Source: Pseudomonadota bacterium (GTDB lineage Bacteria > Myxococcota > Bradymonadia > UBA4248). Taken from it: a stretch of 9,376 bases of DNA. The position numbers were made by a program, and so were the translations under genes. Shown here piece by piece: positions 1-6,452 of this stretch (position 1 is the first letter of the stretch; each line of letters starts with the position of its first letter). The stretch covers positions 1-9,376 of the forward strand of contig JAGBXG010000485.1 of NCBI GenBank assembly GCA_017629415.1, in the 5' to 3' direction. A model generated the notes under the pieces. The model saw nothing but the letters and a program-made list of their open reading frames with translations, was not told the origin of the DNA and made no database searches.

Positions 1-62
1 ACATGACATACGCAAAGTCACCCATCGCTGACGAAATGCCAAGCTACCCAAAAAAAGGGTGA
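1..62 (+). CDS. Possible 3' end of an unidentified gene entering from the left edge
   Basis: The frame beginning at position 3 is open from the window edge to a TGA at 60-62. It reads as a tail ending in the residues MPSYPKKG. The codons resemble those of the real genes (gct gac gaa, agc tac), which is the only support. The ATG at 3-5 is probably internal. With about 20 codons nothing can be said about function. The opposite strand also has an ATG at 25-23 running off the left edge (MGDFAYVM), so strand is not certain. Confidence 0.25.
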   Translation, partial: MTYAKSPIADEMPSYPKKG

Positions 63-130
63 ACGTGTTCCCATTTCCCCCCAAAAACAATAGCTGTCAG
101 TACTCATTTAACCAAAGAAAAACGTCAAAT

Positions 131-204
131 CCATGGTAGGTTCCAAGGGACTCGGCCCATGGGCGTGTTTTGGGGCAGCGCCCCAAAAAAACTTTGCGTA
201 CACC
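131..204 (-). repeat. Intergenic repeat unit, copy A
   Basis: Read on the minus strand, this copy starts GGTGTACGCAAAGT, continues through a T-run and a GGGGC/GCCCC hairpin, and ends with CTTGGAACCTACCATGG. The same order of blocks occurs at 7651-7722 on the plus strand (GGCGTATGCAAAATTCTTTTGG at the start, CTGGAATCCACCATGG at the end). A shortened version lies at 1432-1486. The copies are diverged but alignable by eye. Confidence 0.65.
168..188. repeat. Perfect 9-bp hairpin inside repeat copy A
   Basis: TTTTGGGGC (168-176) and GCCCCAAAA (180-188) are exact reverse complements separated by the 3-nt loop AGC. No T-run follows the stem on the plus strand in the way an intrinsic terminator requires, so I treat it as part of the repeat family. 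Confidence 0.65.
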
Positions 205-256
205 GTCCCCCTTTGGCGAGTGTTGGGGCAGAGCCTAAAAAAAGTTCGTGTGCGAA
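205..256 (-). repeat. Intergenic repeat unit, copy B (adjacent to copy A, same orientation)
   Basis: On the minus strand this reads CACACGAACTTTTTTTAGG, then CTCTGCCCCAACACTCGCC and AAAGGGGG, followed directly by copy A. The blocks 'T-run, GGc/gGCCCC, CAA-CACTCGCC' match those of copy A in order, so A and B look like a tandem pair of one degenerate unit. The gap at 1408-1486 shows a shortened version of the same two-unit arrangement. Confidence 0.5.
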
Positions 257-299
257 ACAGAAGGATTTATCGGAATTTCATGCGTCTATATGGCGTTTG

Positions 300-308
300 T
301 GCTAAAAT
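300..308 (+). promoter_or_regulatory. Possible extended -10 promoter element upstream of moxR
   Basis: TGCTAAAAT matches the extended -10 pattern TGn followed by a TATAAT-like hexamer (TAAAAT, 303-308). No good -35 is seen at standard spacing, which extended -10 promoters tolerate. It would give a leader of about 80 nt before the ATG at 395. This is a pattern match only. Confidence 0.3.
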
Positions 309-394
309 GCAGGGTTATTTGGGCGCGTTGTGTGCCGCATTGATTTAAAAAAATTTCTCAGCTGTTGTTGACCGTCCAAATCTGGAGTTTTGAT

Positions 395-1375
395 ATGTCG
401 CAGTCTTCAGAACAGTCACGTCAAGTCGTTGAACTTCTTCGCAATCGTATGAAATACGATGTCATGGGACGTGACGATGTCGTCGATCTCATCATTGTCG
501 CCCTGCTGGCCGATGGTCATATTTTATTGGAAGACTTTCCGGGAAGCGGCAAAACGACACTGGCCAAAGCCCTTGGCGCAAGCATCAGCGAAGAAGGCAT
601 AGAACCCAATATGAGTGCCTTCCGACGTATGCAGTTTACCCCCGATTTGCTGCCAGGCGATATTACAGGCGTCATGGTTTTTGATCCCGATGCCAATGTC
701 TTTCAGTTCAGACGCGGTCCCATCTTCACACATATTGCACTCGTCGATGAAATTAACCGTACTTCTCCGAAAGTACAATCAGCTTTGCTCGAATCGATGG
801 GCGAAAAACAAGTCACGATCGACAATGCCACACACAAACTGTCGGATCTTTTCTTCGTCATTGCGACCCAAAACCCTTTAGATGCCGTCGGCACTTATCC
901 TCTGCCAATTGCTCAGCTCGACCGTTTTATGTTCAAAATTCGCATGACCAATATTACTCGCGAAGCCGAGCTTAACGTGATCAAAAGCTGGGGACGACCG
1001 AGAGAAAAATGTCAGATGCAACAGATTTCTGTGGCTCAAATCCTCACTGCCCGTGAATCTGTACGCAACGATATCACCGTGGCCGACGATGTCATGGAAT
1101 GCCTCGTCGATATCATCCGGAATATTCGTGAAGACAGCCGGTGTCTGCAAGGCGCATCCACGCGTTCACTCGTTCAGGCCGTGCCTGCCCTCCAAGCCCA
1201 CGCTTTTATGAACGGACGGACGTATGTTTCGGCCAAAGATATCGAAGCACTGGCGCTGCCCCTCTTCTCACATCGTCTGCAAATGGCCCCAGGTGCCGGA
1301 AATGCCGATACTTTAGTCACAGACTCGATGGCCAAACCCATGCAAACTCTGTCATCTCAACTGATGCGCAAATAG
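395..1375 (+). CDS. moxR: MoxR-family AAA+ ATPase
   Basis: This is a 326-residue cytoplasmic AAA+ ATPase of the MoxR group, a family that uses ATP to remodel or activate partner proteins, often ones with von Willebrand A domains. The Walker A loop is EDFPGSGKTT (46-55, Lys53). It is followed by the family-typical FTPDLLPGDITGV block (81-93). Walker B is ALVDE (115-119), with the signature NRTSPKVQSALLESM after it. Sensor 1 is ATQNP (Asn160), the arginine-bearing LDRF motif is at 175-178, and the sensor 2 region is GASTRS (253-258, Arg257). I chose the ATG at 395 because GGAG at 384-387 sits 7 nt upstream; an in-frame TTG at 365 would only add a non-conserved leader. The length is normal for the family. 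The usual DUF58/vWA neighbours are not downstream; a repeat-rich gap follows instead. Family assignment is firm; the client protein is unknown. Confidence 0.93.
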   Translation: MSQSSEQSRQVVELLRNRMKYDVMGRDDVVDLIIVALLADGHILLEDFPGSGKTTLAKALGASISEEGIEPNMSAFRRMQFTPDLLPGDITGVMVFDPDANVFQFRRGPIFTHIALVDEINRTSPKVQSALLESMGEKQVTIDNATHKLSDLFFVIATQNPLDAVGTYPLPIAQLDRFMFKIRMTNITREAELNVIKSWGRPREKCQMQQISVAQILTARESVRNDITVADDVMECLVDIIRNIREDSRCLQGASTRSLVQAVPALQAHAFMNGRTYVSAKDIEALALPLFSHRLQMAPGAGNADTLVTDSMAKPMQTLSSQLMRK

Positions 1376-1407
1376 ATTTATACCCTTAAATTCCAGGGCA
1401 TAAGCAA

Positions 1408-1486
1408 AGCTCTTTTTGAGGATCTGCCCACAGCGTACGCAGAATTCTTTTGGGGGCTTCGCCCCACCCCTCGCCATGGAACCCAC
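1408..1486 (+). repeat. Intergenic repeat, shortened two-unit copy
   Basis: The first unit (AGCTCTTTTTGAGG then ATCTGCCC) runs into GCGTACGCAGAATTCTTTTG and a GGGGC-TTC-GCCCC hairpin (1453-1465), then CTCGCCATGGAACCCACA. Compared with 7651-7722 and with the reverse complement of 131-256, the block order is the same. Segments after TGCCC and after CGCC appear deleted. Confidence 0.6.
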
Positions 1487-1555
1487 AACACGGATTGACA
1501 TCTTTGAAAATCGAATCGTTAAACTGTGCTGCCGTCCACATATGAAGAGGGGGTA

Positions 1556-1583
1556 GCGGCGTATTTGCATCGCAAATAGCCGC
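1556..1583. repeat. Long bulged hairpin (5 + 7 bp)
   Basis: GCGGC (1556-1560) pairs with GCCGC (1579-1583) and TATTTGC (1562-1568) pairs with GCAAATA (1572-1578). The loop is ATC and a single G is bulged at 1561. The same design, with GGC, a bulged G and TAT on the left and ATAGCC on the right, recurs at 6327-6359, which argues against chance. Confidence 0.6.
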
Positions 1584-1586
1584 GAA

Positions 1587-1602
1587 GGGGGAAACTTCCC
1601 CC
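1587..1602. repeat. Short G/C-run inverted repeat
   Basis: GGGGGAA (1587-1593) and TTCCCCC (1596-1602) are reverse complements with two bases between them. A related TTCCCCCT/AGGGGGAA pair lies at 7619-7648 near another repeat copy. There is no T-run after it on either strand that would make it a standard terminator. Confidence 0.45.
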
Positions 1603-1651
1603 CCCACACACACCAATATGGCTATCTGCGAAATCTCCCATTATGAGTCTT

Positions 1652-1680
1652 TTGGTATCAAATTTTATATTAAGTTTAAT
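1652..1680 (+). promoter_or_regulatory. Candidate sigma-70-type promoter for the TPR/MORN operon
   Basis: TTGGTA (1652-1657, four of six matches to TTGACA) is followed after exactly 17 nt by TTTAAT (1675-1680, five of six to TATAAT). Transcription would start near 1687, giving a leader of about 23 nt. An alternative -10 (TATACA, 1692-1697) would leave almost no leader. It is a pattern match in AT-rich DNA, so it is only moderately supported. Confidence 0.35.
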
Positions 1681-1709
1681 TTAGTACATTTTATACACAA
1701 ATTAGATTT

Positions 1710-3752
1710 ATGAGTAGAATATCATTTGCATCAAGAAAATTTCTGACAACACTCGGACTGGCATGCGGACTGATGTGGTGTACGCCTGCACTGGCGCAAA
1801 GCGATATTTTTGAAACGGCTGCAGAAAGAAATATTTTTCAGGCGGCTGGTGAAGGCCATTTCATTAAAGCGCGTCAGGATGCGGAAAAGCTGCTGGCTGA
1901 GAATCCAGATTCGATTGCTGCGAACTACACGATGGCGATTGTCTTTTGGCAAGGTGAAGGCAATCAGCTCAGAGCCATGCAGCAGCAAAAGAAAGCACTG
2001 GCTTTGTTTGAAAAGGCATATTGCGATGAAACAGGCATTCCGAAATCGTCGGATTTGCAAGCCTGGCATCAGCGCATGATGAAAGATTTGTCACGAATTT
2101 ATGCCGAATTGGACAATCGTGATGAAGAAATTCGTGTGCACGAACGCATTGCCGAATTGTATCAAACCGGTTTGTCTATCGATGCCACCTGGGCACTCAT
2201 TAAATTGGGACGTTTCGACGAAGCACGAGAAATTTCGGAACAGGCCATCAACGCACCGGATAATTTTTACGCCTCTCAGGCTTACAATAATTTGACAGCG
2301 ATTGAGGATGCCAAACACAGCCATTTGGCAGCTTATCACGCCAGCCAGAAAGCTTATGATTTTTCGGCCGGCAAATCATGCGTTATCGGAACCAACTATG
2401 CACGATCATGCTGCCTGCTGCTGGAATACGATAAAGCCTCCGAACTGTATCTGAAAGCTCGCAATGCCCAGCGCGACTGCGTCATATCCCCCATCCGTGA
2501 ACTGGCACGTCTCTATATCTTAGATGCCGCATGGCAACGCGCCATCTCAGCGATGGAACAGGTCCAAAAACAATATATTGAAAAGCAGCTGGTATCGCAG
2601 GTCGAAATGGTGAATCGTTCAACACTGGCGGTTTTACTGCACGCGATGGGCTTTTCGGAACGATCACTCACATTGATGAAAACCGTCATTCATGCACCGG
2701 CACGCCTGGGATATGACAGCTTGGACAAAGCACAGACAGATATGGCCAACCATATCCTTTTCTATGCCATCGTCAGTGATGCCATCAAACGTCAGCATGA
2801 ACGGCTCGATGCCTATTACCGCATAGAACCTTTCTGGATTTTTAAATCCGGTGTCAGGGAACGCGTCCGGGAATTGCAAAAAGACCTCAGCATGATGCAA
2901 CGCATGCAATGGTCCATGAATCAAAAGGCTTTCAAAGGCGCCCTGAATGCAAAAAATCTCAAATCATTTATCTTGCCGTATTATGTCCTCGATCCCTATA
3001 TCCATTATGCCGTTGTCGATGCATTGGGACGACGTACAGCCGAATTTATGGTCGATTATCAGGAATCGGTTCTGCCCCCTGAAGAACGCAAAATCTTATC
3101 GGTCATATTTGATCATTTCAGAGCTTATATTGCCTGGCGTGACGGCGATCTTGACAAAGCTTTGACACATATCGCCAACGTGGAACGCGATATCAAGCCA
3201 CGTATGACGATCATGCTAAATCAGACAAGACTCATACAGGCCGACATCTTGCGCCAAAAAGGTCAAATCGATAAAGCGTTTGAAATGATGACAAAAGTTT
3301 ATCAAGTCTTCCCGGCTGCATTCAGACATTTCGATGTCAAACTGCCTGTCTCGTTTGATACCTCCATGACAGAGACCACAGATGAAGCAATAGAAAATGC
3401 CTACAAAGCCCTTCAGCAAAGCCCAAGATTTGAAGAAACCGCCAATGCGCCGTTTGTCATCAGCGCAAATCACAGCGACCAGATGATTCAAATCTGCCTG
3501 GGGTCACCATTCGGCGTTCAATATGCCTGTTCATCGCTCAACCCTAAAGATTATGCGGCGGAAATCGAAGACAAACCGATGCTGCCGGAAATTGTCGGCC
3601 AATTTTTACATGCAGTCTTCACCCCAAAAGTCGATCTTTCACAAAAAGATTTGAACTCTTTGGATGGTTCACCGGTTCAAATCACGGCAGATCAAGCACT
3701 CGAAAATCTGCTGGGTGTCAAAAAACGCCCCGAACACGAGGATGAGGAATAA
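1710..3752 (+). CDS. Exported tetratricopeptide-repeat-like protein, first gene of a two-gene operon
   Basis: This 680-residue protein is not recognised beyond its architecture. Residues 1-29 form a Sec signal peptide with basic residues near the start, a hydrophobic core (FLTTLGLACGLM) and a cleavage motif ALA before Gln30, so it should be periplasmic or surface-exposed. Most of the rest is predicted helical, with TPR-like helix pairs at about 44-105, 127-182 and 464-540 (for example GDLDKALTHIANVE and GQIDKAFEMMTKV). A distinct non-repetitive segment at about 580-670 contains two cysteines (QICLGSPFGVQYACSSL). The tail is acidic and charged (KKRPEHEDEE). The ATG at 1710 is chosen because it starts the signal peptide, although no clear Shine-Dalgarno site precedes it. 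The stop codon abuts the ATG of the MORN-repeat gene, so the two are probably co-translated and may act together. A scaffold or assembly role is inference from the TPR fold. Confidence 0.85.
   Translation: MSRISFASRKFLTTLGLACGLMWCTPALAQSDIFETAAERNIFQAAGEGHFIKARQDAEKLLAENPDSIAANYTMAIVFWQGEGNQLRAMQQQKKALALFEKAYCDETGIPKSSDLQAWHQRMMKDLSRIYAELDNRDEEIRVHERIAELYQTGLSIDATWALIKLGRFDEAREISEQAINAPDNFYASQAYNNLTAIEDAKHSHLAAYHASQKAYDFSAGKSCVIGTNYARSCCLLLEYDKASELYLKARNAQRDCVISPIRELARLYILDAAWQRAISAMEQVQKQYIEKQLVSQVEMVNRSTLAVLLHAMGFSERSLTLMKTVIHAPARLGYDSLDKAQTDMANHILFYAIVSDAIKRQHERLDAYYRIEPFWIFKSGVRERVRELQKDLSMMQRMQWSMNQKAFKGALNAKNLKSFILPYYVLDPYIHYAVVDALGRRTAEFMVDYQESVLPPEERKILSVIFDHFRAYIAWRDGDLDKALTHIANVERDIKPRMTIMLNQTRLIQADILRQKGQIDKAFEMMTKVYQVFPAAFRHFDVKLPVSFDTSMTETTDEAIENAYKALQQSPRFEETANAPFVISANHSDQMIQICLGSPFGVQYACSSLNPKDYAAEIEDKPMLPEIVGQFLHAVFTPKVDLSQKDLNSLDGSPVQITADQALENLLGVKKRPEHEDEE
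3744..3748 (+). promoter_or_regulatory. Ribosome binding site of the MORN-repeat gene inside the preceding stop region
   Basis: GAGGA (3744-3748) lies within the last codons of the TPR gene. It is 4 nt before the first ATG (3753) and 7 nt before the second (3756). The better spacing favours the second ATG, so the mature product could start one codon later. The arrangement fits translational coupling. Confidence 0.5.
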
Positions 3753-6179
3753 ATGATGCGTCCGAGATTTTATTTGATGCTCATCTTTTGCATGCTGCCA
3801 GTCTACGCAAAGGCGCAAGATATCAATCTGCAGGACAGTGTGCCCCAAAAACCTGATTTGTCCGATGTCAGCGCCATCGAAATGCCGCCGATGGATCCCT
3901 ATACCCTGACATTTGTTCCACCTATGCCTGAAGGGGCACAAAATATCCGTTCCAAAACAGACTGCGAAAAAGCCGGCGGTCAGTGGATAAAATCAAAACT
4001 CGATATTTTAAATGCACCGCCTGCCTATGCCCAGTTCCTGGACGAATCATTCAAAGACCATACTCCGGCTTATGGATGCCAAATCGATCGCGCCAACACC
4101 GGACTTTGGCTCAAAAGCCAGTCTAAAGCCGAAAACTTCAAGGATGAAACCGTCACGGGATTTGCCTGGTTTGTCAACGGCAAGGCAGAAGGCTGGATTG
4201 TCAATCTTGCGGCACCCGGCCAACAAGCCTCACGCCTGAGTCAGTATAAAAAAGGCCTGTTACACGGCACAACCTTCACATGGGATACTTCCGGCATCCT
4301 GCGTTCCGTCGAAACTTATGAAAACGGCATATTAAACGGCACTTACGAAAAATATCAGGAATGCCTGCCCACTGTTCTCGGCTCTTACACTCAGGGCAAA
4401 CCATCCGGCACTTGGGAACTCTCTGAAGAACCCGGGATGATTCACCAGAAAGTTTACTATTCCCGGAAAGCACTGCCTGCCGAACTGCCGGATAATACCC
4501 CGGAAAATACAGAGGCGTATTGGTCCGAATGGTTTAACGGCGACGGCGTCAAAATTGCCGAAGGATACAGCGTTGCCGGCAATCCGACCCAAACTGCCAA
4601 AAAAATCGGCAAAATTCAGTTCTATTCTGCCAAAGGCAAACCATGGATTACCGTCCAATACGACGGACACGGCAATATTGCCGATCAAGACACCTTCAAA
4701 CGCTGTACACCGGACGATAATCCCAATGCCCCCATTCCGGCATACATCGACTACGATCATGAAAATCTCGAGATTTCATGTAAAAATTATGCTTCAGAAG
4801 TCTACCGCAAAATCCAATTTTATCAGACAGGCGAATTGTGGAAAACCATTAACATGGTCAATGATACCCCGGAAGGTCTGATACATGAATACCATCCCAC
4901 CGGCGAATTATTGGCCGCCTATCAGATGAAATCCGGAATTCCTGAAGGCACAATCAGCTTTCTCGATAAAACCGGAAATCCCATGGACATCCCAAACACC
5001 ATCCGCAGCGGCAACGGACTCTTCAAAGCCTTATGGCATAACGGAAATCCCCGCGAGGAAGGCCGATATGTCAACGGAAAAAAAGAAGGCAGATGGACAA
5101 CCTGGTTCGACAGCGGTTCCAAACAATCCGAAACCGATTATTCCGGCGGCAAAAAAAACGGACTCTATAAAGAATGGTATCTCAACGGCGTCACCGCCGT
5201 ACAAATCCACTATCTGAATGAAGCGCGTCATGGTGAAATATCGTTCTATTATCCCGATGGACGCATCGCAGCCACCTATCAGTTCGCAAACGACAAACTT
5301 AAAGACACGGCTTACGAATACACACACAGCGGAAGCGTCGCAAAAGAAACCGATTACAACGGCTTCATGCAATTCGATCAAAAACAATATTTTAATGACG
5401 GTTCCTTGCAGGCTGCCGGTAAAATCATTCCCGGATTCGGAGACGGCACGCGCACGGGAAAATGGAAATATTACCTCAAAAATACCAACACCGTCTGGTA
5501 TTCTGCCGAATATGATTACGGCAGTATTACGACCGATGCCGGCCTGATTTGCGAAACAAGCAGCGGAAAATTTATCATCGACAGCAACAACCGGGAAGTC
5601 GGATGTCAGCTCTGCGCCGTCAACCGAAAAGCACCGCTCACCCCCACAAAAGTCCGGGAAGGCATGTGGGAATGGTTCAATGAAAATGGCAAACTTGAAA
5701 AACGCGGCGCCATCCATCTCGGCCATCTCAACGGCAACTGGGAATATTATTATCCCAATGGCAATCCCATGCTCAACGGCAGCTACGACATCGATCAAAA
5801 AGTCGGCACCTGGAAAGGCTATTTTTCAAGCGGTGCCCCCAAATTCCAAGGCCGATACGACAAAGGCGTCGAACAAGGCGAATGGCTCACATTCCACGAA
5901 TCCACACAAAAAACGGAAAGCAAAGGCCAATTCATCGACGGAAAACGACACGGACAATGGATTTGGTATCACTCCAATGGTGCCATCCGCGAACAAGGCA
6001 CCTTCGATAAAGGCAAAGAAACCGGCACATGGACGCAGTTCTATGAAAATGGGGCCAAAAATGGCGAAGGTGCCTACATCGACGGCAAACGCGACGGCAC
6101 ATGGACCTGGTGGAGAGAAGACGGCACCGTCTGGCGCAAAGCTCAATACGCCAAAGGCAAAGAAATCAAAATACCTTAA
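3753..6179 (+). CDS. Exported long MORN-repeat (MORN_2/YwqK-type) protein
   Basis: The 808-residue product starts with a signal peptide (1-21, basic MMRPR start, hydrophobic core, AKA before Gln22). A proline-rich stretch follows (about 30-60), then a cysteine motif DCEKAGGQW (70-78). From about 135 to the end it is dominated by MORN_2-type repeats, with Gly-X-Trp or Gly-X-X, aromatic, Asn-Gly, and Gly-Lys-X-X-Gly positions. Clear blocks lie at about 422-515 and, as seven tandem units of about 24 residues, at 637-808 (starts near 637, 661, 685, 709, 734, 758, 782). The mature part has eight cysteines, an even number that would suit disulfides in the periplasm. Short family members are often labelled YwqK antitoxin, but this export signal and length argue against that role. 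It is probably an extended beta-rich envelope or surface protein, co-expressed with the TPR protein. Its partner and function are unknown. Confidence 0.88.
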   Translation: MMRPRFYLMLIFCMLPVYAKAQDINLQDSVPQKPDLSDVSAIEMPPMDPYTLTFVPPMPEGAQNIRSKTDCEKAGGQWIKSKLDILNAPPAYAQFLDESFKDHTPAYGCQIDRANTGLWLKSQSKAENFKDETVTGFAWFVNGKAEGWIVNLAAPGQQASRLSQYKKGLLHGTTFTWDTSGILRSVETYENGILNGTYEKYQECLPTVLGSYTQGKPSGTWELSEEPGMIHQKVYYSRKALPAELPDNTPENTEAYWSEWFNGDGVKIAEGYSVAGNPTQTAKKIGKIQFYSAKGKPWITVQYDGHGNIADQDTFKRCTPDDNPNAPIPAYIDYDHENLEISCKNYASEVYRKIQFYQTGELWKTINMVNDTPEGLIHEYHPTGELLAAYQMKSGIPEGTISFLDKTGNPMDIPNTIRSGNGLFKALWHNGNPREEGRYVNGKKEGRWTTWFDSGSKQSETDYSGGKKNGLYKEWYLNGVTAVQIHYLNEARHGEISFYYPDGRIAATYQFANDKLKDTAYEYTHSGSVAKETDYNGFMQFDQKQYFNDGSLQAAGKIIPGFGDGTRTGKWKYYLKNTNTVWYSAEYDYGSITTDAGLICETSSGKFIIDSNNREVGCQLCAVNRKAPLTPTKVREGMWEWFNENGKLEKRGAIHLGHLNGNWEYYYPNGNPMLNGSYDIDQKVGTWKGYFSSGAPKFQGRYDKGVEQGEWLTFHESTQKTESKGQFIDGKRHGQWIWYHSNGAIREQGTFDKGKETGTWTQFYENGAKNGEGAYIDGKRDGTWTWWREDGTVWRKAQYAKGKEIKIP
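5661..6176 (+). repeat. Seven tandem ~72-nt coding repeats (MORN units)
   Basis: Each unit encodes Gly-X-Trp, an aromatic pair, Asn/Ser-Gly, then Gly-X-Tyr/Phe and a Gly-Lys-like turn. Six units are 24 residues and one (709-733) is 25. The units have diverged in DNA sequence, so this is an old array and not a recent slippage expansion. Its periodic composition also produces long artefactual open frames on the other strand. Confidence 0.8.
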
Positions 6180-6242
6180 CCTTTCTCAAACACCGCAAAT
6201 GGCTTCGATTCGCCCACAAACCCATGCCCATCCCATTGTTTA

Positions 6243-6280
6243 AAAAAACTTTTCTTGAGGGGGCAAGCCCCCTGCGGTGC
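6243..6280 (+). repeat. Intergenic repeat unit with AGGGGGC/GCCCCCT hairpin
   Basis: AAAAAACTTTTCTTGAGG leads into AGGGGGC (6258-6264), two bases, then GCCCCCT (6267-6273). The block order T-run, GAGG, G-run, C-run resembles the first unit at 1408-1430 and the reverse complement of copy B. The relationship is weaker than among the other copies. Confidence 0.4.
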
Positions 6281-6326
6281 TTTTTGCGCGGCGTATGGCG
6301 CAACGCGACATAGACGCGCAACGCAA

Positions 6327-6359
6327 GGCGTATGGCGAACCGAAGGTTCAGCCATAGCC
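6327..6359. repeat. Nested hairpin related to the one at 1556-1583
   Basis: GGC (6327-6329) pairs with GCC (6357-6359) and TATGGC (6331-6336) with GCCATA (6351-6356). An inner AACC/GGTT stem (6338-6341 and 6345-6348) surrounds GAA, and a G at 6330 is bulged. Left arm GGCgTAT and right arm ATAGCC are shared with the hairpin at 1556-1583. The DNA around it (6281-6370) repeats GGCGTATGGCG-like words. Confidence 0.55.
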
Positions 6360-6382
6360 GCGCAAATACGCACCTACCCCCT

Positions 6383-6401
6383 TTGCGGGGACACCCCGCA
6401 A
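6383..6401. repeat. Perfect 8-bp hairpin with ACA loop
   Basis: TTGCGGGG (6383-6390) and CCCCGCAA (6394-6401) are exact reverse complements around ACA. It lies about 50 nt upstream of the GlmU-like gene. No T-run follows, so a terminator is unlikely; it belongs to the same hairpin-rich gap and could be part of the leader of that gene. Confidence 0.5.
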
Positions 6402-6452
6402 CGCCCCGTCCTCATCCCCAAGTTTTCATATTTTAACGACAGAGTAAAACGC

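Larger units (their letters stand above)
63..394. other. Intergenic region upstream of moxR, filled largely by repeats
   Basis: This stretch of about 330 nt holds no convincing gene. A 71-codon open frame at 133-348 runs straight through two degenerate repeat copies and a hairpin, and its translation has no domain-like pattern. The first part (63-130) is unremarkable. Positions 131-256 contain two repeat units in the minus orientation. Positions 257-394 are AT-rich and probably hold the promoter and leader of the downstream ATPase gene. Confidence 0.6.
1376..1709. other. Intergenic region with repeats and hairpins between moxR and the TPR/MORN operon
   Basis: This 334-nt gap has no plausible gene on either strand; open frames on the minus strand only cross the repeats. 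It holds a shortened repeat pair at 1408-1486, a bulged hairpin at 1556-1583, a short G/C-run hairpin at 1587-1602, and then an AT-rich promoter-like stretch at about 1650-1709. No convincing intrinsic terminator for moxR was found. Confidence 0.6.

Noticed and set aside
133..348. 71-codon plus-strand open frame upstream of moxR
   Set aside because: It runs through two repeat copies and a perfect hairpin; the peptide has no coherent pattern and no ribosome site.
365..394. TTG start ten codons upstream for moxR
   Set aside because: The ATG at 395 has GGAG at good spacing, and the extra residues are not family-like.
5031..5798. 255-codon minus-strand open frame inside the MORN gene
   Set aside because: It is an artefact of the periodic codon use of the repeats; the plus-strand frame has the MORN pattern and a signal peptide.
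5661..6176. CRISPR array
   Set aside because: The ~72-nt periodicity is in coding sequence without identical repeats or unique spacers.
3753..6179. YwqK-type antitoxin of a toxin-antitoxin pair
   Set aside because: The product has a signal peptide and is far longer than such proteins, and the partner gene is a large TPR protein, not a toxin-sized ORF.
5680..6243. 187-codon plus-strand frame overlapping the MORN repeats
   Set aside because: It is rich in Ala, Ser, Thr, Lys and Asn as expected from a shifted reading of repeated codons, and has no domain signs.
6255..6452. N-terminal extension of the GlmU-like protein to a TTG at 6255
   Set aside because: The extension translates the intergenic hairpins; the family-like sequence begins right at the ATG at 6453.
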